A DNA stretch of 64,000 nucleotides from a bacterium (GTDB lineage: Bacteria > Armatimonadota > UBA5829). Shown here piece after piece: positions 26,155 to 34,001 of this stretch. A program made the translations under genes and the position numbers. The stretch is from the NCBI GenBank assembly GCA_021373255.1, contig JAJFTD010000076.1, positions 1 to 64,000 on the forward strand. The letters are read 5' to 3'. Position 1 is the first letter of the stretch. Every line of letters starts with the position of its first letter. The notes beneath the pieces are model-generated. The model was not told the origin of the DNA, did not search any database, and saw nothing but the letters and a program-made list of their open reading frames with translations.

Positions 26155-27003
26155 TTAGCCTTTGACTGCACCGAGCTGGATTCCCTTGACCAGGAACTTC
26201 TGCCCCGCTACAAAAATAGCGATTAGAGGGACTATGTTCATTACAGATGCCGCCATTATGAGGTTTGTCTGCCTGCCGTATGCACTATCGAAGTAGAGCA
26301 TACCAATAGGAAGCGTTCTCAGGTGCTGGCTTTTCACAAGAATCAATGGCCAGTAAAAACTGCCGTATGTCCCCAGGAAAGTGAAGATCGCAAGGGTTAC
26401 AATGCCAGCCCTGGATAAAGGCAAGATAATCTCCACGAATATCTGCCAGAAGCTGGCACCGTCTATAGTTGCAGCTTCGTCGAGAGCAGGTGGTATGCTC
26501 ATCATGAACTGCCGAAGCAGGAATACTCCGAATGCCGTGAACGCGGCGGGGAGTATCAAACCAGTGAATGAGTCGAGCATATGCAGCTTGACCATCAGCG
26601 TATAGTTCGGAATCATAGTCACCACGCCGGGAATCATCATCGTTCCGAGGTACAACTTGAAGATTGTATCCCGGTGCTTCCACTTCAACCTGGAAAATGC
26701 GAACGCTGCCATGCTACTTGTGAAACATGTAAGGACCGTCACCCAGATGGCTACGAAGACGGAGTTGAAGTAGTATCTTGCAAACGCAACTTGCTGGAAC
26801 ACCTGAGCATAATTCTCAGGGTGCCATATACTCGGTAGTGGTCTTAGTTGTTCTACTTCTTCAAGAGACTTAAAGCTCGCTAATACCATCCATATAAATG
26901 GTGTGAGCATAGTTAACGCTATAATAATCAGCACGAGATGGCTTATGATCAAGCTAGCCTTTTTGCGACGGTTAGTTCGTTTTTTTGCAGTTGCACCCAT
27001 CAA
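26155..27003 (-). CDS. Sugar ABC transporter permease, MalG-type
   Basis: The 282-residue inner-membrane protein has about six transmembrane helices. The EAA loop DEAATIDGASFWQIFVEIILPLSRAG contacts the ATPase. N-terminal LTPFIWMVLASFK and the C-terminal GIQLGAVKG ending are typical of MalG-like CUT1 permeases. It overlaps the upstream permease gene by four nt. No ATPase is encoded here, so a shared MsmK/MalK-type protein elsewhere is probably used. Confidence 0.92.
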   Translation of the reverse strand: MMGATAKKRTNRRKKASLIISHLVLIIIALTMLTPFIWMVLASFKSLEEVEQLRPLPSIWHPENYAQVFQQVAFARYYFNSVFVAIWVTVLTCFTSSMAAFAFSRLKWKHRDTIFKLYLGTMMIPGVVTMIPNYTLMVKLHMLDSFTGLILPAAFTAFGVFLLRQFMMSIPPALDEAATIDGASFWQIFVEIILPLSRAGIVTLAIFTFLGTYGSFYWPLILVKSQHLRTLPIGMLYFDSAYGRQTNLIMAASVMNIVPLIAIFVAGQKFLVKGIQLGAVKG

Positions 27004-28034
27004 TAGCTGACCTCCTTATTGCCGAGTTTCCAGTTGACAAGTGTAATTGCAAAGATTATCGCAAAGAGCACCCAGGATACCGCCGATGCATAACCTATCT
27101 GGAATTGCTCGAATGCCTTGGTGTATATGTAATATGAGATTGTGGTCGTGGTGCCCGCGGGTCCGCCGTTGGTCATAACGCGTGCCTGCTCGAACCCACC
27201 CTGGAGGCCTCCGATGAAGCTCATCACCACGATGAAGAATGTGGTGGGAGCGAGCTGCGGCCAGGTAACGTTTTTGAATACTTGCCATTTCCCAGCTCCA
27301 TCGAGCTGTGCGGCTTCAACAAGTTCTTCAGGCAAATTCGTAAGGGCCGCTATATACAGAAGCATATTGCTTCCACCGATTGCGGTCCAGATGCCCATAA
27401 TGATAATCGCATCACGTGCTCCAAGGCCCCACTGCTGGATCACCAACCTCACCTGTTCGACATCTATTCCAAGCAGGTTCCTCGTGGAAATGAGCCACTG
27501 TGGGCCGTGTATGCCGAGCTGTAGCACTCGGGAAACTTCTTCTATTACAGCGTTAATCGGGCCGAACTCGGGATTGTACAAGTTCTTCCATAGGATCATC
27601 AACGCCACTCCAGCAGTAAAGCTGGGGAGGTAGAACAGGGTCCTGTATATCGTCATTCCTTTGAGGTTTTGATTCAAAAGGATTGCCAGAGCCAGTGAAC
27701 CCGCGATGGATACTGGAATTCCGATCAGGAAGTAGCCTGTGTTCACCATGTACACCCAGAACTGCTGGTCATGGAAAAGGTGCACGAAGTTATCAAAGCC
27801 TACCCACTGGAATGTAACAGTCCTCTGCAGGTTCCAGTTGGAAAATGCTATTACAAGTGAAAATAATACAGGCCCGGCTGTGAATATCAGAAACCCGATA
27901 AAGTTCGGGGTAAGAAATCCCAATGCCGAAAGCAACTGTGTCTTGCGTGCTTTCACCCGCATTATTCGTGATAAGATTGCGGTTACGCCAGTAGTGCTTG
28001 TCGTATCCGCATTTTGTGAATAATTCGGGTTCAT
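27000..28034 (-). CDS. Sugar ABC transporter permease, MalF-type
   Basis: The 344-residue protein has a cytoplasmic N-terminal stretch of about 35 residues and six transmembrane helices. The EAA loop is VEAAQLDGAGKWQVFKNVTWPQLAP. FLTPNFIGFLIFTAGPVLFSL and LFYLPSFTAGVALMILWKNLYN are typical of the MalF/UgpA partner in CUT1 importers. Four-nt overlaps on both sides link it to the binding protein and MalG-type permease. Confidence 0.92.
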   Translation of the reverse strand: MNPNYSQNADTTSTTGVTAILSRIMRVKARKTQLLSALGFLTPNFIGFLIFTAGPVLFSLVIAFSNWNLQRTVTFQWVGFDNFVHLFHDQQFWVYMVNTGYFLIGIPVSIAGSLALAILLNQNLKGMTIYRTLFYLPSFTAGVALMILWKNLYNPEFGPINAVIEEVSRVLQLGIHGPQWLISTRNLLGIDVEQVRLVIQQWGLGARDAIIIMGIWTAIGGSNMLLYIAALTNLPEELVEAAQLDGAGKWQVFKNVTWPQLAPTTFFIVVMSFIGGLQGGFEQARVMTNGGPAGTTTTISYYIYTKAFEQFQIGYASAVSWVLFAIIFAITLVNWKLGNKEVSY

Positions 28035-29383
28035 TGTCGGTGCCTCTTCATTAGTGCCGTGTATCTTGCTCCAAGAACAGGGTCCTTGCTTACATTATTG
28101 CGGATCTCCGCATTTATCAGCCTCGCGGCTGTTTGCATCGCCTTTGCGGCAGACTTTTGATTGGTCTTAACCAGGTCAAGTTGCTTGTAGAATATACGCT
28201 CCTCAACTCCGCCTTCAATAAATGGGCTGGATGGCATCGCTACTGCGAACTTCATTGCATCACGCCACACTGCATTGAAGTCTTCCTTTGGATACGCGGG
28301 ATCGTGCAGATACTTGTCAGTATATGAATAGCGGATCATAGGGGCAAGAGCATCCGCCTGATGATTGTTGAGCTCGTTGTAATCTTTGCTTGTCACGTAC
28401 TTAATAAACTGTAGCGCTTCATATCTTCTAGGGCTGGTCTTGTTTAGCAGCGTAGCCTTGCCGTATCCCCAGAAAATGTGAAGTGGACCATACGGGCACT
28501 CAACAGCTCCGAGCCGAAGCCCCTTATAGTTGCGCAAGGTGCACAACCACCACCGGCCGCCCATGCCCATTGCCGCCTTCCCGCCTCCAAAAAGACTTAT
28601 AGTGCCCGATCCCCAACCGCCCTGGGTCGCCATCGCGTTTTCGTCCACTGGTGTGGGAGAAACATGATATTTATAGACAAGATCGTGTATGAACTGAATA
28701 CCGGCAATTGATTCAGGGCTGTCCAGGGTGCACCGCGTGCCGTCGCTGTTATACATTTTTCCGCCGTGCTGGAGGACGAACGTCTGCCAGTTGTCCCAAG
28801 CTCCGATCAGGCCATAAACTTTCACGCGGCCGTTCTTGTCCCTAATGGTCATCCGCTTGGCCACAGTGAGAAACTCGTTCCACTTCCATGGTCCCTTGGG
28901 ATATGGCACGTGCTGCTGATCGAAGATGTCTTTGTTAATCCAGAATGCACAACTGCCTGCGTTTGTCGCAAAACCGTATACACGTCCGTTATACGTTACG
29001 AATGGGCGAACGCAGGACCACATATCCTTGTTGATATCCACACCCATCTTTATGAGTTCGTCCGTGATGTCCCAGGCAATGCCTGCCTTGACATATGAAT
29101 TTATTTGCGAATTATAGCTGTCGTATATATCCGGCCCCACACCGGCTATGGACTGGACAATAACCTTCTCCATGCCGCTGTTGCTGGGATCGATTTTGAG
29201 GCTGTATCGAGGATATAGCTTGTTAAACAGGGATGTCTGCTCACGACGCGCTGGGTTGTCATCAGTCGACCATATAAGTTGGACTTTACCATCCTCGACC
29301 GGCTTCGGCTGAATTCGCCACGCCACCAGCGTTATTGCGATCAGGCCGCAGCACACCCACGCACAGAATTGTTTTGTGTTCAT
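28031..29383 (-). CDS. ABC transporter extracellular sugar-binding protein, family 1
   Basis: The 450-residue protein begins with a hydrophobic segment (residues 5-22) that serves as signal peptide or membrane anchor. The SBP pattern follows: VQLIWSTDDNPARREQTSLFNKLYPRYSLKIDPS, GVGPDIYDSYNSQINSYVKAGIAWDITDEL and GKAAMGMGGRWWLCTLRN. It captures a sugar for the two permeases downstream. No lipobox is obvious. It follows the ADP-ribosylglycohydrolase-family gene by 13 nt. Sugar specificity is unknown. Confidence 0.9.
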   Translation of the reverse strand: MNTKQFCAWVCCGLIAITLVAWRIQPKPVEDGKVQLIWSTDDNPARREQTSLFNKLYPRYSLKIDPSNSGMEKVIVQSIAGVGPDIYDSYNSQINSYVKAGIAWDITDELIKMGVDINKDMWSCVRPFVTYNGRVYGFATNAGSCAFWINKDIFDQQHVPYPKGPWKWNEFLTVAKRMTIRDKNGRVKVYGLIGAWDNWQTFVLQHGGKMYNSDGTRCTLDSPESIAGIQFIHDLVYKYHVSPTPVDENAMATQGGWGSGTISLFGGGKAAMGMGGRWWLCTLRNYKGLRLGAVECPYGPLHIFWGYGKATLLNKTSPRRYEALQFIKYVTSKDYNELNNHQADALAPMIRYSYTDKYLHDPAYPKEDFNAVWRDAMKFAVAMPSSPFIEGGVEERIFYKQLDLVKTNQKSAAKAMQTAARLINAEIRNNVSKDPVLGARYTALMKRHRQ

Positions 29384-29396
29384 GTTGCGCCTACTT

Positions 29397-31433
29397 CTAT
29401 TTGTGTGTTATCTCCGACACTTCCAATACGGATATTTCTTTGATCAGTTTGCCGTCGAGTTCCGGAGTATCATTCTTCAGATCCGACAGCCGTATATTTG
29501 AATAATCCACCAGATGCTGTTCTTTGTGCCAGTGCTGATCATTATGCTCTTTAAGCGCAAAGCTGTAGTCGAAATTAGCACCACTTCTTACGACCTTGAC
29601 CAGAATGGTGTTGACACCCTGATTAAGTTTCACCTCAGCGGAGTGGTGGCCTGGGAATGTATACATGCGGTCTATGCTGCTAAGGCATTCCACCCCATTG
29701 ATCCACACTTTTATGCCGTCGTTCGCGCCTATCACGATCCAGGCTTTACGCTCCTGAGGAGAATCTATCTCTCTGTAGAGATATAATGTCTGAGGACCTT
29801 GCAGCGTGAAAATGTTGTCCAGGTCTACTTTGTCCTCATGAGAATTGATCACGACCCTTTCCAGGTGTGGTGTGTGTGGCGGCAAGTTGTCGCGATCCCA
29901 ACCCTGCACCGGCTCTGGAATGTATTCCTTGTCGAGATAAGCCGTATTTAACACCATCACTTCGTATGGAGGCAGCGAAAGTGATTGATGTGCTATATAT
30001 CTGCATGTTTTGATAGCAGAATTGGGAAGCGGTTCCCAGAATGGTCCCATTACCAGCCACTGTGAAGCTCCCGAGAAGCCGAACCACCCCTCGCTGCTCT
30101 TTCCATCATATGTGCAGATGTGCTTTATGCGGTTCACCACCGGCAATTGCATAACCCCGGATTTCAATGAAACCTTAACGTCGATCTGAAACACACCCAT
30201 CGCCTGTACGAAAAAGTCTACTTTTGTGAAGCTGGAGACCATGATTTCAGGGACAAAAAGCTCAAGCGTTCCTTTTATATCGTGCCCTGTGTGGTTCCGC
30301 ACGAAAAGCCTTGCGTTTCCAGAGTCGGAAAAAGATATGGACGACATACCAAGGTACTCAACATCAATACTGATTTCTCTCTTAGGCTTATCGAGTATTC
30401 CGTCAGCAGCAATGACCAGCACCTCAGGCGCATTATCGATCAGCCAATCTGTCTTTCCAGCCATCGACACAGCCATGCCTATTTCGCATGTCTCACGGCT
30501 AAGGCAGTTGATCGTTGGCTCGTCCAATAAGGCGTTGATATCCAGCAAACTGATGATCTTGTTGCCTATTGGGTCCACCCATTTCTTAGGTAGGCTGCTC
30601 GCTCCTAAGGTAATCCCAAGAATGGCTCCAACAGTTGCCCCGGTGCAGTCTGTATCAAATCCACAGTTCACTGCGCTGAGAAGTGACTTCTCAAAATCAC
30701 CCATCCCATAAAGTAAGCCAATGACAATAAAGCCAAGGTTCTGCAGGGAGGATGTGAAATCAGGATGACCAAACCTATTGAGCATCAACCCCCTGGCCTC
30801 TACCAGTGGTATACGGTTGTTGAAGCATTCTGTTATATAATTTATGCACTGAGCAAGCCTGGAGTCTGCAGGTATAACTGACAACCCAATATCCAACAGT
30901 TTACATATGTCGTTCTCGACAAACGCCGCTGCTTCTATTGCCGCAAGGAACCTCTCGGCATGTATGGAATTGCCGAAATGGTCTAGTGATGCATCATTTT
31001 CAGCATAGTCGGCAGCCAGTTCGGGATTTCCAGGGCATATCATTCCCCAGATTTCAGACCGTATCGGGCATCCCATGCTCTCGCCATAAAATGAGTTGTT
31101 GAATCGCCCAGATTCAGGCGGATGAATGCCTGTTCTGAAGTTGCGCAGAGCATAGCCATATTCGCTCCATGGGAACGTGACATGCTCGACCCATTCTTCC
31201 ATCAGGTCGCTGGCGGTTATCTCAACTCCTCGCTGCTTTAGCGCATGAATCCATACAAGCTGAATATCAAGGTCGTCATTTGCAATTTGGGCCTTATCAC
31301 AACTCGTGTAGAATTTCACGTTATTGCTGGCTTTAATTCCTTCAGTTGGAGCACCAAGTGAGCCACCGACGCACTTGCCCAACCATCCGCCAAGGACCTT
31401 ATCGCAATAACTACCATACTGCAGTCTTTTCAT
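29397..31433 (-). CDS. ADP-ribosylglycohydrolase-family protein with C-terminal sugar-binding-like domain
   Basis: Residues about 1-300 form an all-helical ADP-ribosyl-GH (DraG) domain: DKVLGGWLGKCVGGSLGAPTEG, the metal ligands in NDDLDIQLVW, and NCGFDTDCTGATVGAILG. Residues about 450-650 read as a beta-sandwich of the galactose-binding type (SQWLVMGPFWEPLP, YLYREIDSP, GANDGIKVWINGVE, GVNTILVKVVRSG). The fusion and its place in front of a sugar importer suggest it acts on a glycoside rather than on ADP-ribosylated protein. This is an inference. Confidence 0.82.
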   Translation of the reverse strand: MKRLQYGSYCDKVLGGWLGKCVGGSLGAPTEGIKASNNVKFYTSCDKAQIANDDLDIQLVWIHALKQRGVEITASDLMEEWVEHVTFPWSEYGYALRNFRTGIHPPESGRFNNSFYGESMGCPIRSEIWGMICPGNPELAADYAENDASLDHFGNSIHAERFLAAIEAAAFVENDICKLLDIGLSVIPADSRLAQCINYITECFNNRIPLVEARGLMLNRFGHPDFTSSLQNLGFIVIGLLYGMGDFEKSLLSAVNCGFDTDCTGATVGAILGITLGASSLPKKWVDPIGNKIISLLDINALLDEPTINCLSRETCEIGMAVSMAGKTDWLIDNAPEVLVIAADGILDKPKREISIDVEYLGMSSISFSDSGNARLFVRNHTGHDIKGTLELFVPEIMVSSFTKVDFFVQAMGVFQIDVKVSLKSGVMQLPVVNRIKHICTYDGKSSEGWFGFSGASQWLVMGPFWEPLPNSAIKTCRYIAHQSLSLPPYEVMVLNTAYLDKEYIPEPVQGWDRDNLPPHTPHLERVVINSHEDKVDLDNIFTLQGPQTLYLYREIDSPQERKAWIVIGANDGIKVWINGVECLSSIDRMYTFPGHHSAEVKLNQGVNTILVKVVRSGANFDYSFALKEHNDQHWHKEQHLVDYSNIRLSDLKNDTPELDGKLIKEISVLEVSEITHK

Positions 31434-31442
31434 CTCACTCCT

Positions 31443-31549
31443 TAGAAAATGCAGAGCATTTTCGTTCCCTTCGTAACGAACTCGACAGCGCTGCGGAGCA
31501 GTCGCGAGAGAGTTCGCTGCGATGCCCTAGAAAATGCAGAGCATTTTCG
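31443..31549. repeat. Two direct copies of a 22-bp hairpin repeat
   Basis: The palindrome-containing unit with core GAAAATGC-AGA-GCATTTTC occurs at 31443-31464 and again at 31528-31549, with 85 bp from start to start. It lies in the 278-bp gap between the pseudopilin stop and the DraG-family start. It may be a REP-like repeat or act on mRNA stability. Confidence 0.55.
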
Positions 31550-31645
31550 CTCTCATCGGAAATATATACCGTAAACCCATCCACAGTGGGAATAATCTGC
31601 AGGCATATCCCTTGATTCCGCTTGTAACGGTATTTCTGGTCTGGA

Positions 31646-31683
31646 ATCATCAGCCTGCTACAGGATCGCGGCAGGCTGATGAT
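31646..31683 (-). terminator. Hairpin downstream of the pseudopilin gene
   Basis: ATCATCAGCCTGC (31646-31658) pairs with GCAGGCTGATGAT (31671-31683), 13 bp with a 12-nt loop. It lies 28 nt past the pseudopilin stop. No T-run follows, so it could be a processing or partial-termination site inside a longer operon. Confidence 0.5.
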
Positions 31684-31711
31684 ATTGCACAAATATCTTT
31701 GTGATTGAAGC

Positions 31712-32452
31712 CTACGGAAGCGGTGTAAGGTCGAGTTTTGATCTCTCTGCAGCGGTCATCTCCATGACTTTCCAACTGCCTGGTTTGATAAATGTCGTGT
31801 GGCCATCACAGAGCACGGTGTTTGTACCATTACCATGTCTCTTGACATCCATAAAGTTGTCTACATAGTCTTTCTTGTAGTAAAGCCAAGTCATAGGAAT
31901 CTTGCATTCTGCAATCATCATACAGTTCGCTGGTGAGTTTACCTTTTCAACTTTGAGTGGTGATGCGAGCTTGCCGGCGTCATCAATCGGTGATGAAATG
32001 AAACCGTTCATCGAATAACTGGTTCCGCACTGGACCTGGATTCCATCATCGTCCAACATAGCAGTGTACTTAGGACTGTCGTCAGTTCCAGTGTTTACAC
32101 TGGCCAATGAATCGAAGTAGGTTCCGCTGCCACCATTGTCCACAGGGCACTTGTAAACCTGCTTGGTTTTTACATAAGGCTCCACCAACCAGAGAGGATG
32201 GGGCTGCTGACCACCACTGCCGGATTTTGGTGTAGCTACAATACATCTGGGTGCAGGATAAGTCTGATCATATTCGTTAGCATACATGCTCACGGCTGTC
32301 CAAAGTTGTTTTAAGTTGTTAGCACATGAACTGGTTTTAGCAGTTGCTCTTGCTTTAGCAAATACTGGAAATAGAATAGCTGCTAATATAGCAATGATCG
32401 CTATAACTACCAACAGTTCGATTAATGTGAATCCTTTTTTACTGGGTCTCAA
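31712..32452 (-). CDS. Prepilin-type N-terminal methylation protein (H-X9-DG pseudopilin-like)
   Basis: The 246-residue protein starts with a TTG seven nt after GGAG. It opens [20 protein letters not shown], with the class III prepilin cleavage site G/FTLIE and a long hydrophobic helix. The C-terminal part has [23 protein letters not shown], the H-x9-DG motif of DUF1559-type proteins. Such proteins are exported through type II or type IV pilus-like machines. The neighbours are a GntR repressor and a sugar uptake operon, so a role in presenting or binding glycans is possible but unproven. Confidence 0.88.
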   Translation of the reverse strand: MRPSKKGFTLIELLVVIAIIAILAAILFPVFAKARATAKTSSCANNLKQLWTAVSMYANEYDQTYPAPRCIVATPKSGSGGQQPHPLWLVEPYVKTKQVYKCPVDNGGSGTYFDSLASVNTGTDDSPKYTAMLDDDGIQVQCGTSYSMNGFISSPIDDAGKLASPLKVEKVNSPANCMMIAECKIPMTWLYYKKDYVDNFMDVKRHGNGTNTVLCDGHTTFIKPGSWKVMEMTAAERSKLDLTPLP

Positions 32453-32496
32453 TGTAGTTCTCCGCTTTTCTGATGAGTTTTTATGGCTTGATATAT

Positions 32497-33609
32497 CTAT
32501 GCTTTTCGCCGTCTTATCGGAACCGGAAGCATGTTGATGTAAACTGATGATCTCGATAGGTCACCTCCTGTAGCCTGCTCTATAGCCATTTCAGCCGCCA
32601 GTGCACCTGCTCGTGTGAAATCCGGTGCGGTAGTTGGGAACGATGGTTTGAATAACCGGGCAATGCTCAGATTATCAAACCCCACTACTTTGAACTGTTC
32701 AGGCACGTCTATGCCAAGCTCCTGAGCTATGTTGATTGTGTAGATGGCTGTCCTGTCCTCCACTGCTACAGCGGCGGTGGGGTGGTCTTTACTCTCATGC
32801 CAATTCATGAGCTTTGGCTTTATGTTCTTCTGAACATCGTCCTGGGGACTGCTGTAGATTGATTTAGCTGCGCTGAGAACCCACCTGTCTTCGTCCCTGA
32901 ATTCAATGCCGTGCTCTCTCAGTGCTTCACGGAAGCCCCTGTACCTGTCTTCTACAGACCTGACCTGTAGATTGCTGTCTTGCATCATGAATGCTATGCG
33001 TCTGTGGCCTTCTTTGATCAACATCTCCGTCATGTCGCGGCCTGCCTGGCGATTATCGAAGACTACCTGCGATATACGATGCTCCGGGTAAGCATTGTCA
33101 ATCAGGACTATTGTGAAGTCCCTGAAACTTGTTTTCAGATAGTCGTTGCGAAGTTGCTCGGCTGTCCGAGGCACGGGGTAGAGAACTACAGCCTGGCAGC
33201 CCATATCAACCATCCGTTTGATCTGCTCTTGTTCGGCATCGTAATCGTCCTGGGTGCTGGCAACTATCATGTGGTAGCCATTCTTCCTGCAGACGTCTTC
33301 TATGCCTTCATAGATATGGATGGCAATGTCGTTGTCTCCGAAAGATGATATACAGCCGATCATCTTTGTTCTCGGAGCACTGTGGACGGAGTCGGGCTCG
33401 GAAATGTAGCTGCCGCTTCCATGGCGCTTTTTCACAATGCCCCACATTTCGAGTATGTTCAAAGCGTGCTGAACAGTAGTATCAGAGGTTTTGTATATTT
33501 CTTTCAGTTCTCGAACTGTAGGAAGTTTATCCCCTGCTTTCAATTGGCCGCTGTTGACATAATCAGCGATAATTAGATTTGCAACTCTAAGCTTTACTGA
33601 TTCATTCAA
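32497..33609 (-). CDS. GntR-headed repressor with LacI-type sensor domain (copy A)
   Basis: The TTG at 33607-33609 is taken as the start, with GGTGG nine nt upstream. It aligns exactly with the ATG of the paralogue at 38585 and makes both proteins 370 residues; the ATG at 33744 precedes the promoter. The GntR helix region is [20 protein letters not shown] and [30 protein letters not shown]. The sensor domain contains [31 protein letters not shown] and [15 protein letters not shown]. It probably represses its own promoter and the local carbohydrate genes. Its effector is presumably a sugar. Confidence 0.9.
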   Translation of the reverse strand: MNESVKLRVANLIIADYVNSGQLKAGDKLPTVRELKEIYKTSDTTVQHALNILEMWGIVKKRHGSGSYISEPDSVHSAPRTKMIGCISSFGDNDIAIHIYEGIEDVCRKNGYHMIVASTQDDYDAEQEQIKRMVDMGCQAVVLYPVPRTAEQLRNDYLKTSFRDFTIVLIDNAYPEHRISQVVFDNRQAGRDMTEMLIKEGHRRIAFMMQDSNLQVRSVEDRYRGFREALREHGIEFRDEDRWVLSAAKSIYSSPQDDVQKNIKPKLMNWHESKDHPTAAVAVEDRTAIYTINIAQELGIDVPEQFKVVGFDNLSIARLFKPSFPTTAPDFTRAGALAAEMAIEQATGGDLSRSSVYINMLPVPIRRRKA

Positions 33610-33650
33610 TCTCGTATACCACCTAGCTTGCGTAGTAACTACTCTAGTCC

Positions 33651-33692
33651 TTACTACACTTGGAGTGTACCATGGTCGAGGTTGTTTGTCAA
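33651..33692 (-). promoter_or_regulatory. Promoter and operator of GntR copy A
   Basis: On the minus strand TTGACA (33687-33692) and TACACT (33664-33669) are spaced by exactly 17 bp. The -10 runs straight into ACACT-CCA-AGTGT followed by AGTAA (33651-33669). A further GTAGT-T-ACTAC palindrome lies near 33631-33643. Four other promoters in this region have the same layout. Confidence 0.72.
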
Positions 33693-33846
33693 TGAGTATA
33701 TGAATAATTTTTTCGAGGAAGATATATTGCAGAAACAGTGGCATTGATTACTACTCTAATGTCAGCAATAGCATGCGAGAAGGGATTTAATCGCGACAGC
33801 GCGAAGGAGCGAAAACGCGAAAGGAGAAGAAGAGATAACGCAGGTT

Positions 33847-33870
33847 ACTTCGGCATCCTGATGCCGAAGT
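33847..33870. terminator. Strong hairpin in the gap before the metallophosphoesterase stop
   Basis: ACTTCGGCATC and GATGCCGAAGT form an 11-bp stem with a 2-nt loop. Part of a 237-bp stretch (33765-34001) without a gene. Function uncertain; a T-run is lacking. Confidence 0.4.
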
Positions 33871-33928
33871 CGCCGGATGCACTATGTTTGTGTCCCCAGA
33901 ATCGTTGAATGGATGAATGAAATGAAAC

Positions 33929-33990
33929 GCTGAAGGGACTAACGCCGCACACTTGTACATTCTCATTCAGCGTCTTCATATCCCTTCAGC
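33929..33990 (-). terminator. Inverted repeat after the metallophosphoesterase gene
   Basis: GCTGAAGGGA (33929-33938) pairs with TCCCTTCAGC (33981-33990). It lies 11 nt beyond the stop codon at 34002 on the minus strand, where a transcript end is expected. The loop is 42 nt and may itself fold. Confidence 0.4.
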
Positions 33991-34001
33991 ATCTCAGCGA
34001 T

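Noticed and set aside
33610-33744. ATG at 33744 as the start of GntR copy A
   Set aside because: It lies upstream of a TTGACA-N17-TACACT promoter and operator, and the paralogue begins exactly at the TTG chosen here.
31434-33900. Possible CRISPR array from the repeated hairpins in intergenic gaps
   Set aside because: Only two copies of the 22-bp unit, no regular spacers and no cas genes.
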